Positions 47,085 to 59,625 of a stretch of DNA of 64,000 nt are shown one piece after another. The stretch's first letter is position 1; the number at the start of each line of letters is the position of its first letter. The notes below the pieces were generated by a model. That model worked only from the letters and a program-made list of their open reading frames with translations, was not told the origin of the DNA and searched no databases. This DNA is from Muricea muricata. Taxonomy: Eukaryota > Cnidaria > Anthozoa > Malacalcyonacea > Plexauridae. The translations under genes were made by a program, and so were the position numbers. The stretch is taken from positions 620,001-684,000 of the forward strand of contig OY979721.1 in assembly GCA_963855995.1 (NCBI GenBank), in the 5' to 3' direction.

Positions 47085-47210
47085 GGAGGGGGGGGGATAA
47101 ACTTTCTGAAAAATTGGAAGAAGGGGGGATAAATATTTTTCATTAAAAATGGGGGGTTACTAAAAAGGGGTGGGTTCATTTAAAAAGGGGGGATGCGTGG
47201 CAATGCTCTC
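47085..47210. repeat. G-rich degenerate repeat (left flank of RT element)
   Basis: GGGGGGATAAA and AAAAAGGGG words alternate. The same kind of sequence resumes at 49,075-49,145 after the RT element, suggesting the element inserted into this repeat. Confidence 0.7.
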
Positions 47211-47282
47211 ACACATATAAGCAACAAGCAAGGCGTTAGTGTTTTAAAAATTGCAAGAGAATGAAGATAAAATTAATTTCAG

Positions 47283-48044
47283 TTGGATGTAATTGTTTGG
47301 TGCATCATTTTACTGTACTGTAATGTACAGATAAGAAAGAGAATAAGGAAAGAGAAAAAGGAACTTGCCACCAACTATCAACCAATATCCCTCCTATCTA
47401 TTATTAGCAAAGTCTTGGAACGATGTGTTTGTAATCGATTTTATGATCATGTTTGGGGGATGATTAATGACCCTCAGCATGGATTCCTTCATGGTCGCTC
47501 GTGTGTCACTCAACTTCTGACCACTCTTCATCGCATCGGACAGCTACTCCACAATAACATTCAGATGGACGTTATTTTCCTTGACTTCGAGAAGGCCTTC
47601 GATTCTGTTGACCATAACATTCTTTTAACAAAACTCAGTAGATATGGAATCTCTGGAAATCTTTACAACTGGTTCAGTAGCTACATGCGTGGGCGTAAAC
47701 AATGTGTTGTTGTCGAAGGTATAGCTTCAGAATGGTCCCCTGTAACCTCTGACGTCCCTCAAGGAAGCATTTTAGGTCCTATGCTGTTCCTTCTATTCAT
47801 TAATGATCTCCCAGACATTATCCCTCAAGCTGCATCAACAGGTTTGTATGCTGACGACGCGAAGCTATACAGAGCTATAACATCTAACAAGGATAGCGCT
47901 TGCCTGCAGACCGCCTTGACTTGCGCTGAAGTTTGGAGCGCTGATTCAAACATCACATTCAACACATCCAAGTGCAAAATTATGACAATCTCACGTCGCA
48001 GAAATCCACTCATCGCCAATTACCATCTTGGTTCTGCAGATTAA
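47283..48044 (+). pseudogene. Reverse transcriptase, N-terminal part
   Basis: RT boxes are clear: NYQPISLLSIISKVLE, IFLDFEKAFDSVDH (catalytic Asp), DVPQGSILGPMLF and YADDAKLY (near 47,847). The palm is intact, but the frame ends at 48,044 and the protein continues in another frame. The true start is lost. Confidence 0.88.
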
Positions 48045-48745
48045 TACGAGTGGACAGTGAAGGTGATCTTGGGATCACTTTGACAAGTAACCTCTGTTGG
48101 AACACGCATATATCGCAGATTGTTGGCAAAGCCAATAAAACGCTGTGTCTACTAAGAAGAACATGCTACATCCTAACGGTTTGTGATGTTCGGCGCGCGT
48201 TATATCTTTCTCTGGTAAAATCTCAGCTATGTTACATCACAGAAATATGGTCGCCGTCCCAGTACACCAACAAAATAAAGTTAGAGAGAGTTCAAAGGCA
48301 CGCCACAAGATGGATCCTCCAAACGTGGGACCTTTCATATAAAGACCGTTTAAAGATGCTAAACCTCTTACCGTTGTCTTACGATAGAGAGGTGAAGGAT
48401 TTAACTTATTTCTTTAAACTGCTGAATGGTTTTTACGATTTAAATCTATCTAACTATGTGTCATTTGTTAGTCATAACCGTACTCGCAACTGTAAAAATC
48501 CTTCTCTCGTACTTAAAGTGCCGTCGTGTAAAACAAGTTCTTTTCAGTCTTCGTTCTTTAACCGTATTGTCCCTCTTTGGAATTATGTGTGTAAAATAGC
48601 TTGTCCTGCAGACCTTCGAAGTCTTACTATGTTTAAATCCTTTCTGTTAAAAACATACGTACAGTTATTAGTGTCTAGTTTTAATGTAGATATGCCATGT
48701 ACTTGGTCTTTATATCGAAGTTGTTCGTGTCACAGATCATACTAG
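48020..48745 (+). pseudogene. Reverse transcriptase, C-terminal part (frameshifted)
   Basis: From about 48,045 the frame resumes with DLGITLTSNLCWNTHISQIV, then LERVQRHATRWIL and SFQSSFFNRIVPLWN, the thumb and C-terminal region of jockey/CR1-type RTs. It ends with a stop at 48,743-48,745. Confidence 0.85.
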
Positions 48746-49597
48746 GTAAACATATGCCCTTTGTTTGTGAGGGGATTTTTCTGTCTTGGTTTCTTTCTGT
48801 TTTTCGAGTTAGCTTTAGGCTGTTCTAAGACTAGCTTCGACATAGTATAAAAATTTTAATCATTGTCTGTGGCATGTGTTGATATTAACTGCTGCATGTG
48901 TAATCTATTTAGTAGAAGTAATTTATACATTGTGTGTAAAAAGGTAGAGTGCCTCGCATGGGACTTCGAGTCCCATTTGCACTTGTGCCGTTTGGGTTTA
49001 ATTCTCCAATAAAGTTTATTATATTTATGAAACATTTTGACTGATTAATTTAGCGAAAAAAATTTCCAAAAGTCTGGGGGATAAAAAGTTTTTAAAAAGG
49101 GTGGTATTGATAAAAGAGGGGGTAATTTAAAAAGGGGGGATAAACCTCTTTCCGAACTATAGTATGTCAGTTCTTTTTCATAATATCGGTATGAGTTTTT
49201 CAGTTATACTGACATGCCAAAGTTGTACCACAATTTTTTGTTATACTGATTCTGAGCAAATTCATCTGAGCAACTTGCACATCAACATTGCAACATCCAT
49301 CACATTATTAATTGAAATATTCCTTGAAAAACAACATCCTGTTTGGCTGTAAAATTTCTTGTGGTGATGTTTTGAATCATGGATGTCATGAAATCAATTT
49401 TTTTTACTGTACACTTCTGACTATGCCAATATATTCTTTAATTTTCTTTTTATAGGATGTGAATGTGCTGCTTGCTGAAATATCTCGATGTCAAGCTATA
49501 AACAAATAATATGCAACCATATTGTGCAAATATTAAAACATAATAGGTAGGTATTAGAATATATTTGGCTAGTAATTTGGTTAAACAGGTAGACTAC

Positions 49598-49975
49598 CAT
49601 TGCTTTCACCTTCTCCAAACTTGCATTTATATTGTCCTTGTACTGTGTGATCAGGATATCGAGAACCTCTTTAAATTCTCTGTCATAAAAGTTCATCATT
49701 GACGTTTCAGCGGCTGATTCTGGGTTATCATCCAACCGGCGTGGTCGACTACGTGGCCGATGCAGGTTTGCAAATTCAGCGGGAACATCCACATCATTTC
49801 TTGATAATACGTCATTTGATGCTTGAATCTGATTTAAACTTCCCTCATCATCTTTTCTTATATCCTCTAAAGATTTCACTGTACCATTCACAGCTTCCAA
49901 AGCATCAACGATATTCAAATTTTCTTTCTGAAGTGATTCCGTCAGAACCAGAGAATAATCCTCATGAACATTAAA
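49598..49975 (-). CDS. Unrecognised host-like exon
   Basis: The 378-nt phase 0-0 frame lies between acceptor GGTCAG and donor AATG|GTAGTC. It encodes a polar helix-rich protein (FNVHEDYSLVLTESLQKENL, later a basic RPRSRPRR stretch and FKEVLDILITQYKDNI). No domain is recognised. The length and clean splice sites argue that it is real; neighbouring exons were not identified. Confidence 0.5.
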
Positions 49976-50071
49976 CTGACCACAAAGTCGACCCGGAGAA
50001 CTTTAGCCAGCAAACCAGTGATTGTACCAATGATTTAATATGGATTTCTTGATATTTTATTCCCTAGGTAT

Positions 50072-50151
50072 CACATATTTGTTGGTGTACATACAGAACA
50101 GATAAACATAAGAAATTGAAATCTGAAGTGGAAAGCATAGCAAGAAATGTA
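50072..50151 (+). CDS. Exon-like open segment, weak
   Basis: It runs from acceptor CCCTAG to donor AAAT|GTAAGT and encodes a short basic helix (DKHKKLKSEVESIARN). It is opposite in strand to the exon at 49,598-49,975 and may be chance. Confidence 0.2.
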
Positions 50152-50221
50152 AGTTCTCATAGTATCTCAACTAACTTTTCATATGTATGTATAGTTCAGT
50201 TCTGTAGCCAGAGTTGTGCCA

Positions 50222-50590
50222 GGCGGAAAATGTATTCTTATAATAAAGATCAATGCCCAACATAATGCTTTGAGTAAAGCCATAAAAACAAGATTTAAAA
50301 TAGAAAGTATTTATTATGTGACGTTTCGTCTTAACTTAAGACATCTTAACACAAGTGGATAATATTACATACAAAATTTGAACATATATCTATGCTAATA
50401 GTGTTGTAATTACAAGGTGTAAATATAACACTATTAGCATAGATATATATTGAAATTTTGTATGCAATATTATCCACTTGTCTGAAGATGTCTTAAGTTA
50501 AGACGAAACGTCACATAATAAATACTTTCTATTTTAAATCGATGGCTTTACTCAAAGCATTATGTTGGGCATTGATCTTTATTATAAGAG
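50222..50590. mobile_element. Palindromic pair of Penelope 3' ends with hammerhead-like motifs
   Basis: The 3' tail seen at 7,830-7,925 occurs here twice in opposite orientation: ATCAATGCCCAACATAATGC on the left and GCATTATGTTGGGCATTGAT on the right. Head-to-head copies of GACGAAACGTCAC lie between them. Confidence 0.8.
50470..50520 (+). ncRNA. Hammerhead-ribozyme-like motif
   Basis: It has the same core as at 7,765: CTGAAGA (50,482-50,488), a GTCTTAA/TTAAGAC stem II, GAAA, then ACGTC. The mirror copy on the minus strand (50,318-50,360) has GTTAAGA in place of CTGAAGA and should be inactive. Confidence 0.55.
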
Positions 50591-50897
50591 TAGTTCAGTT
50601 AATAGTACGTGAAGGAGCGATTATAGAATACCCGGCCACTTTTACCAGTGTTTGCTGTTGGGGGATACCAGGATATGCAGTCATTAAAATGACGTAATTG
50701 TAGTTTAATGTGTGAAATATTCAGGGGCGAATAACTGTTGTACAGGGTGGGGTGTATAAAAAAAGTAGACAATTTTAAAATGGCTCTAAACCTCGTGAAG
50801 CGGCTTGAAGTATGAAGTTTGTTATTAGTATACATTGCTTGGGTGCTTAAGGTGTAGAATAATTAAAAATATTCTGAAATTCATCTGTTTCAAACTC

Positions 50898-51147
50898 AGG
50901 GGCCAGTTGTTCAAAAGCCGGTTAGCTTAACCCTGGGTTAACGTGCAATTTCTTTTGAAACTTTCCAGTAGCTTGTTCATAAGCTTGAAAATATTTCTTA
51001 AGAAATCATGTCTAGATCAATGGTAGTTTTGCTTCCTAAAGTTTGGAAAGGAATGGCGGTGTAAAAATACAGAAGCTAAACTGAAAAGTGGTTTAAACTT
51101 TAACCCAGGATTAGTGCTAACCCAGCTTTGAACAACTGGCCCCAGGG
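50898..51147. mobile_element. MITE, GGGGCCAGTTGTTCAAA family, copy 2
   Basis: Same inverted ends and internal words (ATCATGTCTAGATCAATGG) as 23,316-23,548. Confidence 0.88.
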
Positions 51148-51754
51148 GTGTGCGTATTTTGAAACGCATTAAAAATGGCTCGCGCGCGAAATTTAAATGC
51201 ATAAAAAGTAATTTCGAGTTGGTAGGTAGAAAATATGTTGGGTGTTTTTAGTGATTGCTGCTCAAAATTTCAAGAAATTTGATCGAGTTTAAGTCATTCA
51301 AAACATCGTGCGAATGTATATTTTTCTCAATAAAAATGGTTTTTCTGAAGAAATGTTTCAATTTTAATTAAATGTCCCTTGAGAGTTATGCGCAAATTAG
51401 GCAAAGACATAAATTAAACATGCACATGCAAGCTAATTTTGCTAAAAATATGGAAGTTCGCACGGCGTTTTCAACGGCTTAGACTCGAGCAAATCTTCTG
51501 AAATTTTGTACAGCAATATAACAACAGAGAAATTTTCCATCTACCAAGTCAAAATTACTTTTAAGCATTTCAGTTTTGCGCGCAAGGCATATTTAACTTG
51601 TCGTACCCCCAGACAACACCCAGGGTATTGAAGTTTTAAATTTCTCATTTTTTTCAGTGTATTCTTGATTATAAGTACCAAAACATAAAAAAACATCGTA
51701 CATTGAGGCGCTTCGCGAAACAGAGAGCGATTTCAGCGATTTGTCTACTTAATA

Positions 51755-54290
51755 AAGGTAGGTTACAGTCGCTTCTGCGCATGTGCGATAGGTTTGTTAT
51801 GAGGAGCCTCCTCATAACAAGTTTCCAGTCCCATGGCGTAAATGAAACACGCGCGGCCGTCTGAATCGTTCTCTGTTGTATTGCAAGGAGTGATGGCGCA
51901 TCAAGTCCTGGCATAAAAATTGTTGCTTTGAGAGTTTCAAGATCAAACAATTAATATTGGATTCTGGAAACGCGACAAATCGCGTCGCCTAAAGGTTTAA
52001 TTATTCGCGTTCGGTAGCTTTTGCTTCAGATGTTGTGGGTTTCATTCGAGACTTCAAGTCGCACTACAGAATATTCACGAGTCACGACATGCTCAGTTTG
52101 CTCACTGTCACAGGCTCTGTCATGCAGAGTGGTAAGAAATATATTGTATTACTTTTACATAATAAGGAAATGTTAAGCTAGTTACGCTAGCTGAGTTCTA
52201 CTAATAATATTCAGGATGTATTTAGAAGTTGACAAGTATGTTTAAAACATGAAACAGTCTAGAGAGGAACCTTACATGCAATCACAATTTTGGCAGAGAA
52301 CCAAGTTTATCAAAACAAAATCACGATACTGTATATCACTCAATGAGTATATTGTCGATATAATCTATAACATAGCAAGCAATACATAGAGGATATTACA
52401 CGGTGCATGGCGCGAAGATATTATTTACGAGTGGCGAAAACACGTTCAGGTTTGAACAAGCGAACAGAGAACATATAAATCCCGGGGAAAACTCACGCGT
52501 TTTTCAAGCGTTACATATTTTTTAATGTCTTCACTAGTGAAAATATGGGAGATACGAGTGTTTTAGTTTACGGTGAAACATCCATAAAGCCACAACCATA
52601 CAATAAATGAGCTTATCTGATGGCTTACATAGATATTGGTGTGAAATAAAGGTGTGAAATAAATTATACATTTTATATGCGCCCTGTAGAATATGCAATT
52701 AAATTGTGGTATTCTCTATGCCATTAACTCTATAGTAACTTTTACAATCCGTTTCCCAAACAAATTCAAAGTAATGAGTGAATTAAACCGCGAAGCGAGA
52801 TTGCCAGTTTGAATATCCGGTATTAAAATTGTCGGTTTATCTTAGGCGTTGATGTCTCTGGAAGTGTTAATTTTGTGTTTCAAGCATAATAGGCTGGAAT
52901 ATAATTCAAACTGTTATACTGTATACAGTTTTTTACGACATATTATAATGCCAGATTCAATATAATGCAATATAAGCACAATATGCATGTGCTCTCGTCA
53001 ACGTCGTGATATCATATCGTATAAACATGATATAATGCTCTCGTCTAGGTGCACGCCATAGATGTGATTTTGGTTGCTTGATGGGGAATTTAGCCTGATG
53101 TTTGAGGTACAGTAATTGTCGTTCATTTTCTCTTCTGCTGAATCACAACAAAATACGCGTGTGCGAACCGCCCAATTATGTAAAAAATCCTGGCAACATT
53201 TTCATGTATTTGCACCTGGATAATTTTATTATTTTACTTATTCTGAAACTTACATGTAGTAGTTTCATAGCTACATTGAAATATAACACAAACGTTATCT
53301 AATATCATCGTAGATCGTGTATACATGCTATGACCGTCCATATACACATACACAGGCTACAGTTCTAAATACTTATCAATTATATTTTGTAAACTAATCT
53401 TGTATAGTAAAAATCAAATAAATGTTGTTTATGAATTTTTCACACGAGTTTTTGCTTTCATCACTGTGCTTTTAATTTCATTACTGTGTCTGTGTTTTCG
53501 CCAACAACACGTTCACTGCCAGTTAATGTATCCTCATCATGATATATAAGTCTGGAATCGAGAATACGACAATTTAATTGCATGTTCTACAGGGCGCATA
53601 TAAAATGTATAATTTATTTCACACCTTGTAGACTCGTACATAATATCTTCGCGCCATGCACGGTGTAATATCCTCTATGTATTGCTAGCTATGTTATAGA
53701 TCATATCCACAATGTACTCATTGAGTGATATACAGTATCGTGATTTTGTTTTGATAAAATTGGTTCTCTGCCAAAATTGTGATTGCATGTAAGGTTCCTC
53801 TCTACACTGTTTCATGTTTTGAACATACTTGTCAACTTCTAAATACATCCTGAATATTATTAGTAGAACTCAGCTAGCGTAACTATAGCTTAACATTTCC
53901 TTATTATGTAAAAGTAATACAATATATTTCTTACCACTTTGCATGACAAAGCCTGTGAGACTGCCATGACTCGTGAATATTCTATAGTGCGACTCGAAGT
54001 CTCGAACGAAACCCACAGCATCTGAAGCAAAAGCTACTGAACGCGAATAATTAATTTGCCGCGTTTCCAGAATCCAACATTAATTCTCTGATCTTGAGAC
54101 TATCAAAGCGACAATTTTTATGCCATGACTTGATGCGCCATCACTCCTTGCAACAACAGAGAACGATTCAGACGGCCGCGCGTGTTTTCATTTACGCCCT
54201 GGGACTGGAAACTTGTTATGAGGAGGCTCCTCATAACAAACCTACCGCACATGCGCAGAAGCGACTGTAACCTACCTTTAAATATACCTG
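51755..54290. mobile_element. 2.5-kb foldback element with about 690-bp arms
   Basis: The left arm (51,755-52,430) and right arm (53,620-54,290) are inverted near-copies: AGGTAGGTTACAGTCGCTTC ... against GAAGCGACTGTAACCTACCT. Pairing extends to 52,650-52,700 and 53,570-53,625 (GGGCGCATATAAAATGTATA). Each arm also holds the short palindrome TTATGAGGAGCCTCCTCATAA-like. The spacer (52,700-53,570) has no convincing ORF, so it is non-autonomous. Confidence 0.92.
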
Positions 54291-54299
54291 AGTTGGACC

Positions 54300-56090
54300 A
54301 CATATGACAAATTGTGAAATCTCAAAATTCAAAATACTTTGCTCATTTTTAATATGTCTGCACGAAAAACATGCAGTAAACAAATTTTATTTTGTTTAAG
54401 AACATAGTACATTGTAAGTATGTTTCCAACATGACCATGTATTTGGTTTCTGGTCTCAAGATTTAATAATGCCATTAAACATTTCAATTTTAGAAACATT
54501 TAGTCTGTAAAGTGAATTCTGCATTAAAGTTATTGTTTGCAGAAAAGTATTGTAAACCTCTGATTATAACCCCCTCCCCCTAATATAAGCCTCCTGCTAT
54601 AAATCCATCAAGTTACTAACATTCACACCGTTCCAAATATAAGCCCCCCCCTGAATATACGCCTCCACGAATATGAGCCCACCTTTTCACTAGTCTGTTG
54701 TAGTCATGCTCATGTGTTGGGGGGGGGGGTATTTATTTATTTACTTTTGTAGTGGTGGGGTGGGGGAGAGCAAAACTTATTACTTTATAAAAGTGATTAA
54801 TCAGTATAAATCATTTTGTGGCATTAACCATGTTGCATTTGCTCATTCCAGTTGGAAAATGCCATATATACATATTAAGTGAAAGTTAGAGGCTGAAATC
54901 AAGTGGAGATGGAATATAGTCTGAAAACAATATGAAGATTTAACTTTGATTTTACAACTACATCAATTACTACATTCATTCATTTATTGAAAATGAAAGA
55001 CATAAAGAAGACATTCTTGTAAGTATATTGTAATTATAATATCCACTGCCATTAGGGCTTTTTGAAGCGGTACCCCCCCCCCCCCATAAAAATAGCAGAG
55101 ACGGGGGATATTTGAAATCTTACATTGTCTTACAAAGACTACAGTATATGTTTGTATCTCAACATTACGAGATTTTACTAGTGGAATACTCCTTACTGAA
55201 CAATTTTTAAAAGTTTATTAAACTCTAGGGCAAATATCCCCCCCCCCCTGGGAGGCCCCGCATTTTATAAGTATGTTTTTACAGAATATTTATTAATGCC
55301 ATGTAATTGGGATGAATTCAAGCGAACCTTTGCAAAACAACCTCCTTAAGAAATTCTTTTTTCAATCGAATTGTTCCGTTGTGGAACATGCTTTCCGAAG
55401 AACTGAATTGTCCACCTACTACAATATTAAAATCTAAATTAAGGGATTGATTATATGATCGCGCTTACCCGGGATTACGTGAAGCGTAATATGATTTTGA
55501 GGCATTGAAATAAGTCATAGTTTATGTTGTAAAAAATGCTTAATCCTTGATTGCTTGAGATTTTCGTTTTGCCGAAATATGAAGTAAACAAAATGGTCTA
55601 TATCGCATTAATTTTTGTTAAATCTGTCTTTGTATTGATCAATGCTGAATGCATTCAAACTTTGGTCGTTTCATTTCATAAAATGACATTTTTCAATACC
55701 TCAAGATCATTTTACGCTTCACTTAATCCTGGATAAGCAGGACCATATAATCAGTCCCTAAAGAACTTAAGAGTGTAAGAGAGAAAGTTGCAATGTCTTA
55801 ATTTGACCGTTGATCGATCAACGGTCAATACGATCGTCCTAGAACATGAAAATCATTTCTCTCTAAATGTCGTTGTTGTGCTGTTGATTTTTGTTCGTAA
55901 GAGTTCTAATCGTACTAAGCTGGCTGTCTTTGTATTCCTCAATTAAATGTCTTTTGTTTCTGCTCTTTTCTGAGCTTCTTTTATGCTTAAGGAGGAACCG
56001 TGGGCGTGTGTGTTTGTTCAAATAGCATGGATTCCTTTCTTTGTTTGTTTTGGTTGTTAACCTGAAATCTATTTTTGTGTTGTCAGGCCA
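54300..56090. other. Intergenic, C-rich repeat words
   Basis: It contains degenerate AATATAAGCCCCCCCCT-type words (54,560-54,690), poly-G and poly-C runs (54,718, 55,070, 55,240) and inverted GATTACGTGAAGCGTAAT/ATTTTACGCTTCACTTAATC near 55,470 and 55,705. No gene is recognised. Confidence 0.5.
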
Positions 56091-56093
56091 AAA

Positions 56094-56666
56094 CTATTTT
56101 CCTCCAAACATAAATGACATCTTTTGGATTCTCCCGTGTAAGAAATATTCTTTTTTATTATAGACCACTTCGTGGTGAAATCTGTTTTGCTTTAAGTGCC
56201 AAACGTGTTTCGAAAGTTCCGTTTCGTTGGAATATTTGTTGCGTGTGAAAGATTTAATATGATTCCTGTATCGCTCTTTAAATGTGTTTGAAGTCATGCC
56301 AATGTAGTTCTTTGTGTCCTGTGTGTTGCCTATATTAATTGTTGCTTTGTATACAATGTCCTTACTCATGCACTTGTTCTGCAGTGGGCATGCGCACTTG
56401 TTCCTACAGTTACAGTTGTCTGTACTAATGTCTTGTGGTTGGCTTTTCCTAATTATTAATTCTCCCACCTCGTCAGAGTAGCGAAACCAGTCCGAAAATT
56501 TGTTCATGCTATGCAAATTTAAATCATTATCATTATTCATTTCTTTAGAAATTGATTTCTTATACGGTCTATAAACGCAGAAAAATTTACATTTGCATGA
56601 CCAAATGTCGGGCCAATCAAATGCTGCCAAGAAACTCACTAATTTCAAAAAGGAATGTGAATGCAT
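56094..56666 (-). pseudogene. Penelope-like element: GIY-YIG endonuclease domain fragment
   Basis: The 190-codon frame carries NCNCRNKCACPLQNKCM (zinc-finger-like Cys cluster), NYIGMTSNTFKERYRNHIKS and TELSKHVWHLK, diagnostic of the C-terminal GIY-YIG endonuclease of Penelope-like elements. The reverse transcriptase is missing and the C-terminal end is cut. A related fragment is at 11,196-11,426. Confidence 0.87.
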
Positions 56667-56904
56667 TTAATCGCACTCCTCAGACCGGTTTCCGCTCAGT
56701 AGAATTTTCCTACAGATAGGAATGGAAAGGAAAGTTTCCTTGGTCATCGTGACATTCGTTGCGCTCTGTTTACGTGATTACAAACGAAATCTTCCTGTCT
56801 GTTTTTATCTGTAGGAAAATTATCTCGAGTCGAAACTAACTCCTTGTCACTTTGACAGTATATGTCGCGCTTGCCGCTTTGAAATACGGCGGTTATTTTT
56901 AGAA

Positions 56905-57425
56905 TACCCGTCTCCACCACTGATCTAAATTACTGGATAAAGCATCCTTTTGAATTCAGTGAACCAATTTTGAAGCCAGAATATTTATAGTGAGATGATA
57001 TATTAAAATCGATCAAAATTTCTGCAAATCAAATCGCGACGTGTAAATCAAAACTCACCAAATTATCAGGGAAATGTCTTTCCCATATTAACTGCGAAGA
57101 CAGCTTGCCTCAACTTTTCTAACGGTTTTGAGAAGGTTTAAAACACTTGATAATGAACTCATGGCGGCCATCTTGGACTATCCCCAATTCGTTATTCACA
57201 GGCAAGTTTAAAAGGAAACAGAAATTATTTGTAGAAGAAATTTCATTCACACAATGTTTATCCATTCCCACAAATAACCTAAAACTGTAAAAACCTCTTC
57301 TACTACCTCATTAGTACCAATGTAAATTTATATGGGATAGTCCAATATGGCCGCCATTGGCTTCAATTATGCATGACAGAAGCTTTATCCAGTAATTTAG
57401 ATCAGTGGTTTCCACCCGTGGTGGA
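56905..57425. mobile_element. Foldback element
   Basis: CCACTGATCTAAATTACTGG (about 56,920) recurs inverted at about 57,390-57,412, and GCCATCTTGGACTATCCC recurs as GGGATAGTCCAATATGGCC. The minus ORF at 57,311-57,688 overlaps this repeat and shows no domain. Confidence 0.7.
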
Positions 57426-57739
57426 GTTTGGTTCCAGAGTGACGCCATCACTGCAAACCCCCACGTAATTAACGATCTTTCGTGTCGGACTTTTGGCCTC
57501 TTTGTTTTCCCGCAACAACCGTAACATTGGCTTATATAACTCGCTGAATGAATGAGTCGTGTCTTTAGTCTGAATTTTAGGCACGCACGTCGAACTTGTT
57601 CCTTCCAAGCTCGTCTTTTATAAGGAAGTTTGCAACGGTACATTTCTGCAGTACTTCGTTTGTTTTTCCTGTTTGCAAATGCAGTCAAGATTTTGACCGG
57701 TACAATTTGTGTTTGTCTTCACTGTGGTCTTCAAGGACA

Positions 57740-57788
57740 ATGATTCTATTTGTGATCTGTCTGGCTTGCTTTTGCCCACCAACTCCTG
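57740..57788 (+). CDS. Signal-peptide first exon A of a secreted Ser/Thr-rich protein
   Basis: ATG opens MILFVICLACFCPPTP, a compact hydrophobic leader, followed by donor CCTG|GTAAGT at phase 1. It joins in frame to the exon at 58,451 as PG-LTSTSV. This is a predicted secreted product; the family is not recognised. Confidence 0.5.
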
Positions 57789-58450
57789 GTAAGTTCTCGA
57801 ACTCTGCTACGATAAACTGCTACAGTTCTAGTATTCATTTAACCTTGCTTGGTGATCAGTGAAAGACTGATTGCGACTTAATTTAAAATAAAGGTTTTCT
57901 TTTAAACCGTTCTTTATATTCTTCATCAATTCAGGGTTTGGAAAAAATGCTAGTTGTTCTGACAAGATCTCTTCTCATTCTTGTTTGCTGACGAAACAAA
58001 TTTTCAATTTGGAACTTTTCGAACCATAGGAATTTAGTTTCTCTAAATTGTTGTCGTAAAGCGCTTGGCAATATGAGCAATGTTTTAAAGCAAGTACCAG
58101 TAACTAGCAATCGCAGTTAAGCATATTACTTGATTCGTAAGATTGCATTGAGCGGTATTTAATTAACATGCATAACTGGACTTATTCAAATTAAGACATG
58201 CAAGAAGTAACGGTACACAAAACAATTCGTATTTTACTGCTTTTGTATATTTTTTTTTTGGTGGATCGACTGCAAATCCATACCCATTTCCCGTTCTTTT
58301 ATGAGGGCTGGTGTTTTCGCGGTGTTTTTCCGTTCATATCGTTGGAAGAATACCATGCACAAACATAATTAATGATTTGACAAAATTTGTAAGCAATGGT
58401 ATGACATCCGTTATAGAATTCGTTTACAGTATTATGCTATTTTCGTCTAG

Positions 58451-58498
58451 GTTTGACCAGTACAAGTGTGCCAGCACAACAACCCACAAGAACACTAG
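58451..58498 (+). CDS. Ser/Thr/Pro-rich exon
   Basis: The 48-nt phase 1-1 exon between GTCTAG and CTAG|GTAAGC encodes LTSTSVPAQQPTRTL. The low-complexity composition suggests O-glycosylation. Confidence 0.45.
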
Positions 58499-58744
58499 GT
58501 AAGCTTCTTTAAGAGTTCCAATTATTTCGAGATGTAAGCTGTACATACATCTCGAGTTGAATTAATGAATGGGTCACGTTTTTTCATATATTAAAAACCC
58601 CACCTACACACTGTATCACAGACGTGGCAGACGCTCGCAAACTGCGCCTCCCATTGATTTTGACATAGATTAGACACTTTAGCGAACATTCTAAATTTCC
58701 ATGCGGTTTTTAAAACAATTTCTGCGTGGTCGTACCAGAGTGAG

Positions 58745-58965
58745 GGTTAAGAGAGTTTGTGTGAGAGTTTTGTTAACTCTCATATCCTGGTCAAACGAGG
58801 ACAAGAATTGCATGAGAGTTGACAAGCGAGAGTTTGTATGAGAGTTCTCTCAACTCTCATGTCCTGGCCAAACGAGGACAAGAGTTGCATGAGAGTTGAT
58901 GAGAGTTGACAAGCGAGAGTTTGCATGAGAGTTCTCTCATCTCTCACGAAACAAACAAATATTAA
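58745..58965. repeat. Tandem repeat of GAGAGTT/AACTCTC words, about 90-bp unit
   Basis: Two and a half copies share TCCTGGTCAAACGAGGACAA and TTGACAAGCGAGAGTTTG. ORFs in this block are repeat artefacts. Confidence 0.8.
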
Positions 58966-59564
58966 AACCACAGGGATATAGATATTTTCCGCATTTAAAT
59001 TGTGCCGAGATCATGTTTGTAGCCAGTGCCAGATATTGTCTTTGCCAACAATCAGTAAGAAAATCATCAACACAAAATATCATTTGTCTAGAACAAAGAG
59101 TTTGTTGTCTGTGGTCAAAAAGTGATTAAAGCAATTTAAAAATAAGTTAGTCGAGTTGGTTGGTTAAGGAGTTTGAAGTGCTTGCGTTTATAGCACGTCA
59201 AGGCTCTTTGTTCAGTACGCTACCTTGACACGTCGACATGAAGTACTATTTCATTACCACGCAGACACATGAGGAATCTGTAGAGGAGAAACAGATAATT
59301 TGCAAGTGCGAGGCTTAAAAGACTTGACTGACACAGCTTTGAACTTTAAAAAACTTATAAAAAAACTCAGGTATAAACAGAAGACTACTAACGGAAGGAC
59401 ATTGATAATGTTTCAAACACGAATTAATTGAATACTTAGCTATAGTAATGGCTATTATTAGTTTTGAGTTTTGATTTATATTGAAACTTCTTTATTTCAA
59501 GTATCTCTCGTTTGAAATTTCATCAGAAATGGTTCATTACTTTAGCCCATGATTTATCCGTACA

Positions 59565-59625
59565 TATATTATGCACATATATTATGGACATATATTATGC
59601 ACCGTACATATATTATGCACATTGA
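59565..59625. repeat. ACATATATTATG tandem repeat
   Basis: The word ACATATATTATG is repeated four times with GCAC or GG spacers. No other feature was seen between 58,966 and 59,900 apart from a minus ORF (59,631-59,843) of no recognised family. Confidence 0.75.

Larger units (their letters stand above)
47215..49030 (+). mobile_element. 5'-truncated non-LTR retrotransposon
   Basis: It contains an RT coding region with one frameshift and a 3' UTR ending near an AATAAAGTTTATTATATTTA motif. The endonuclease is absent. The left end is approximate. Confidence 0.8.

Noticed and set aside
57311-57688. 125-codon minus-strand ORF as a gene
   Set aside because: It overlaps an inverted foldback repeat and shows no domain or splice context.
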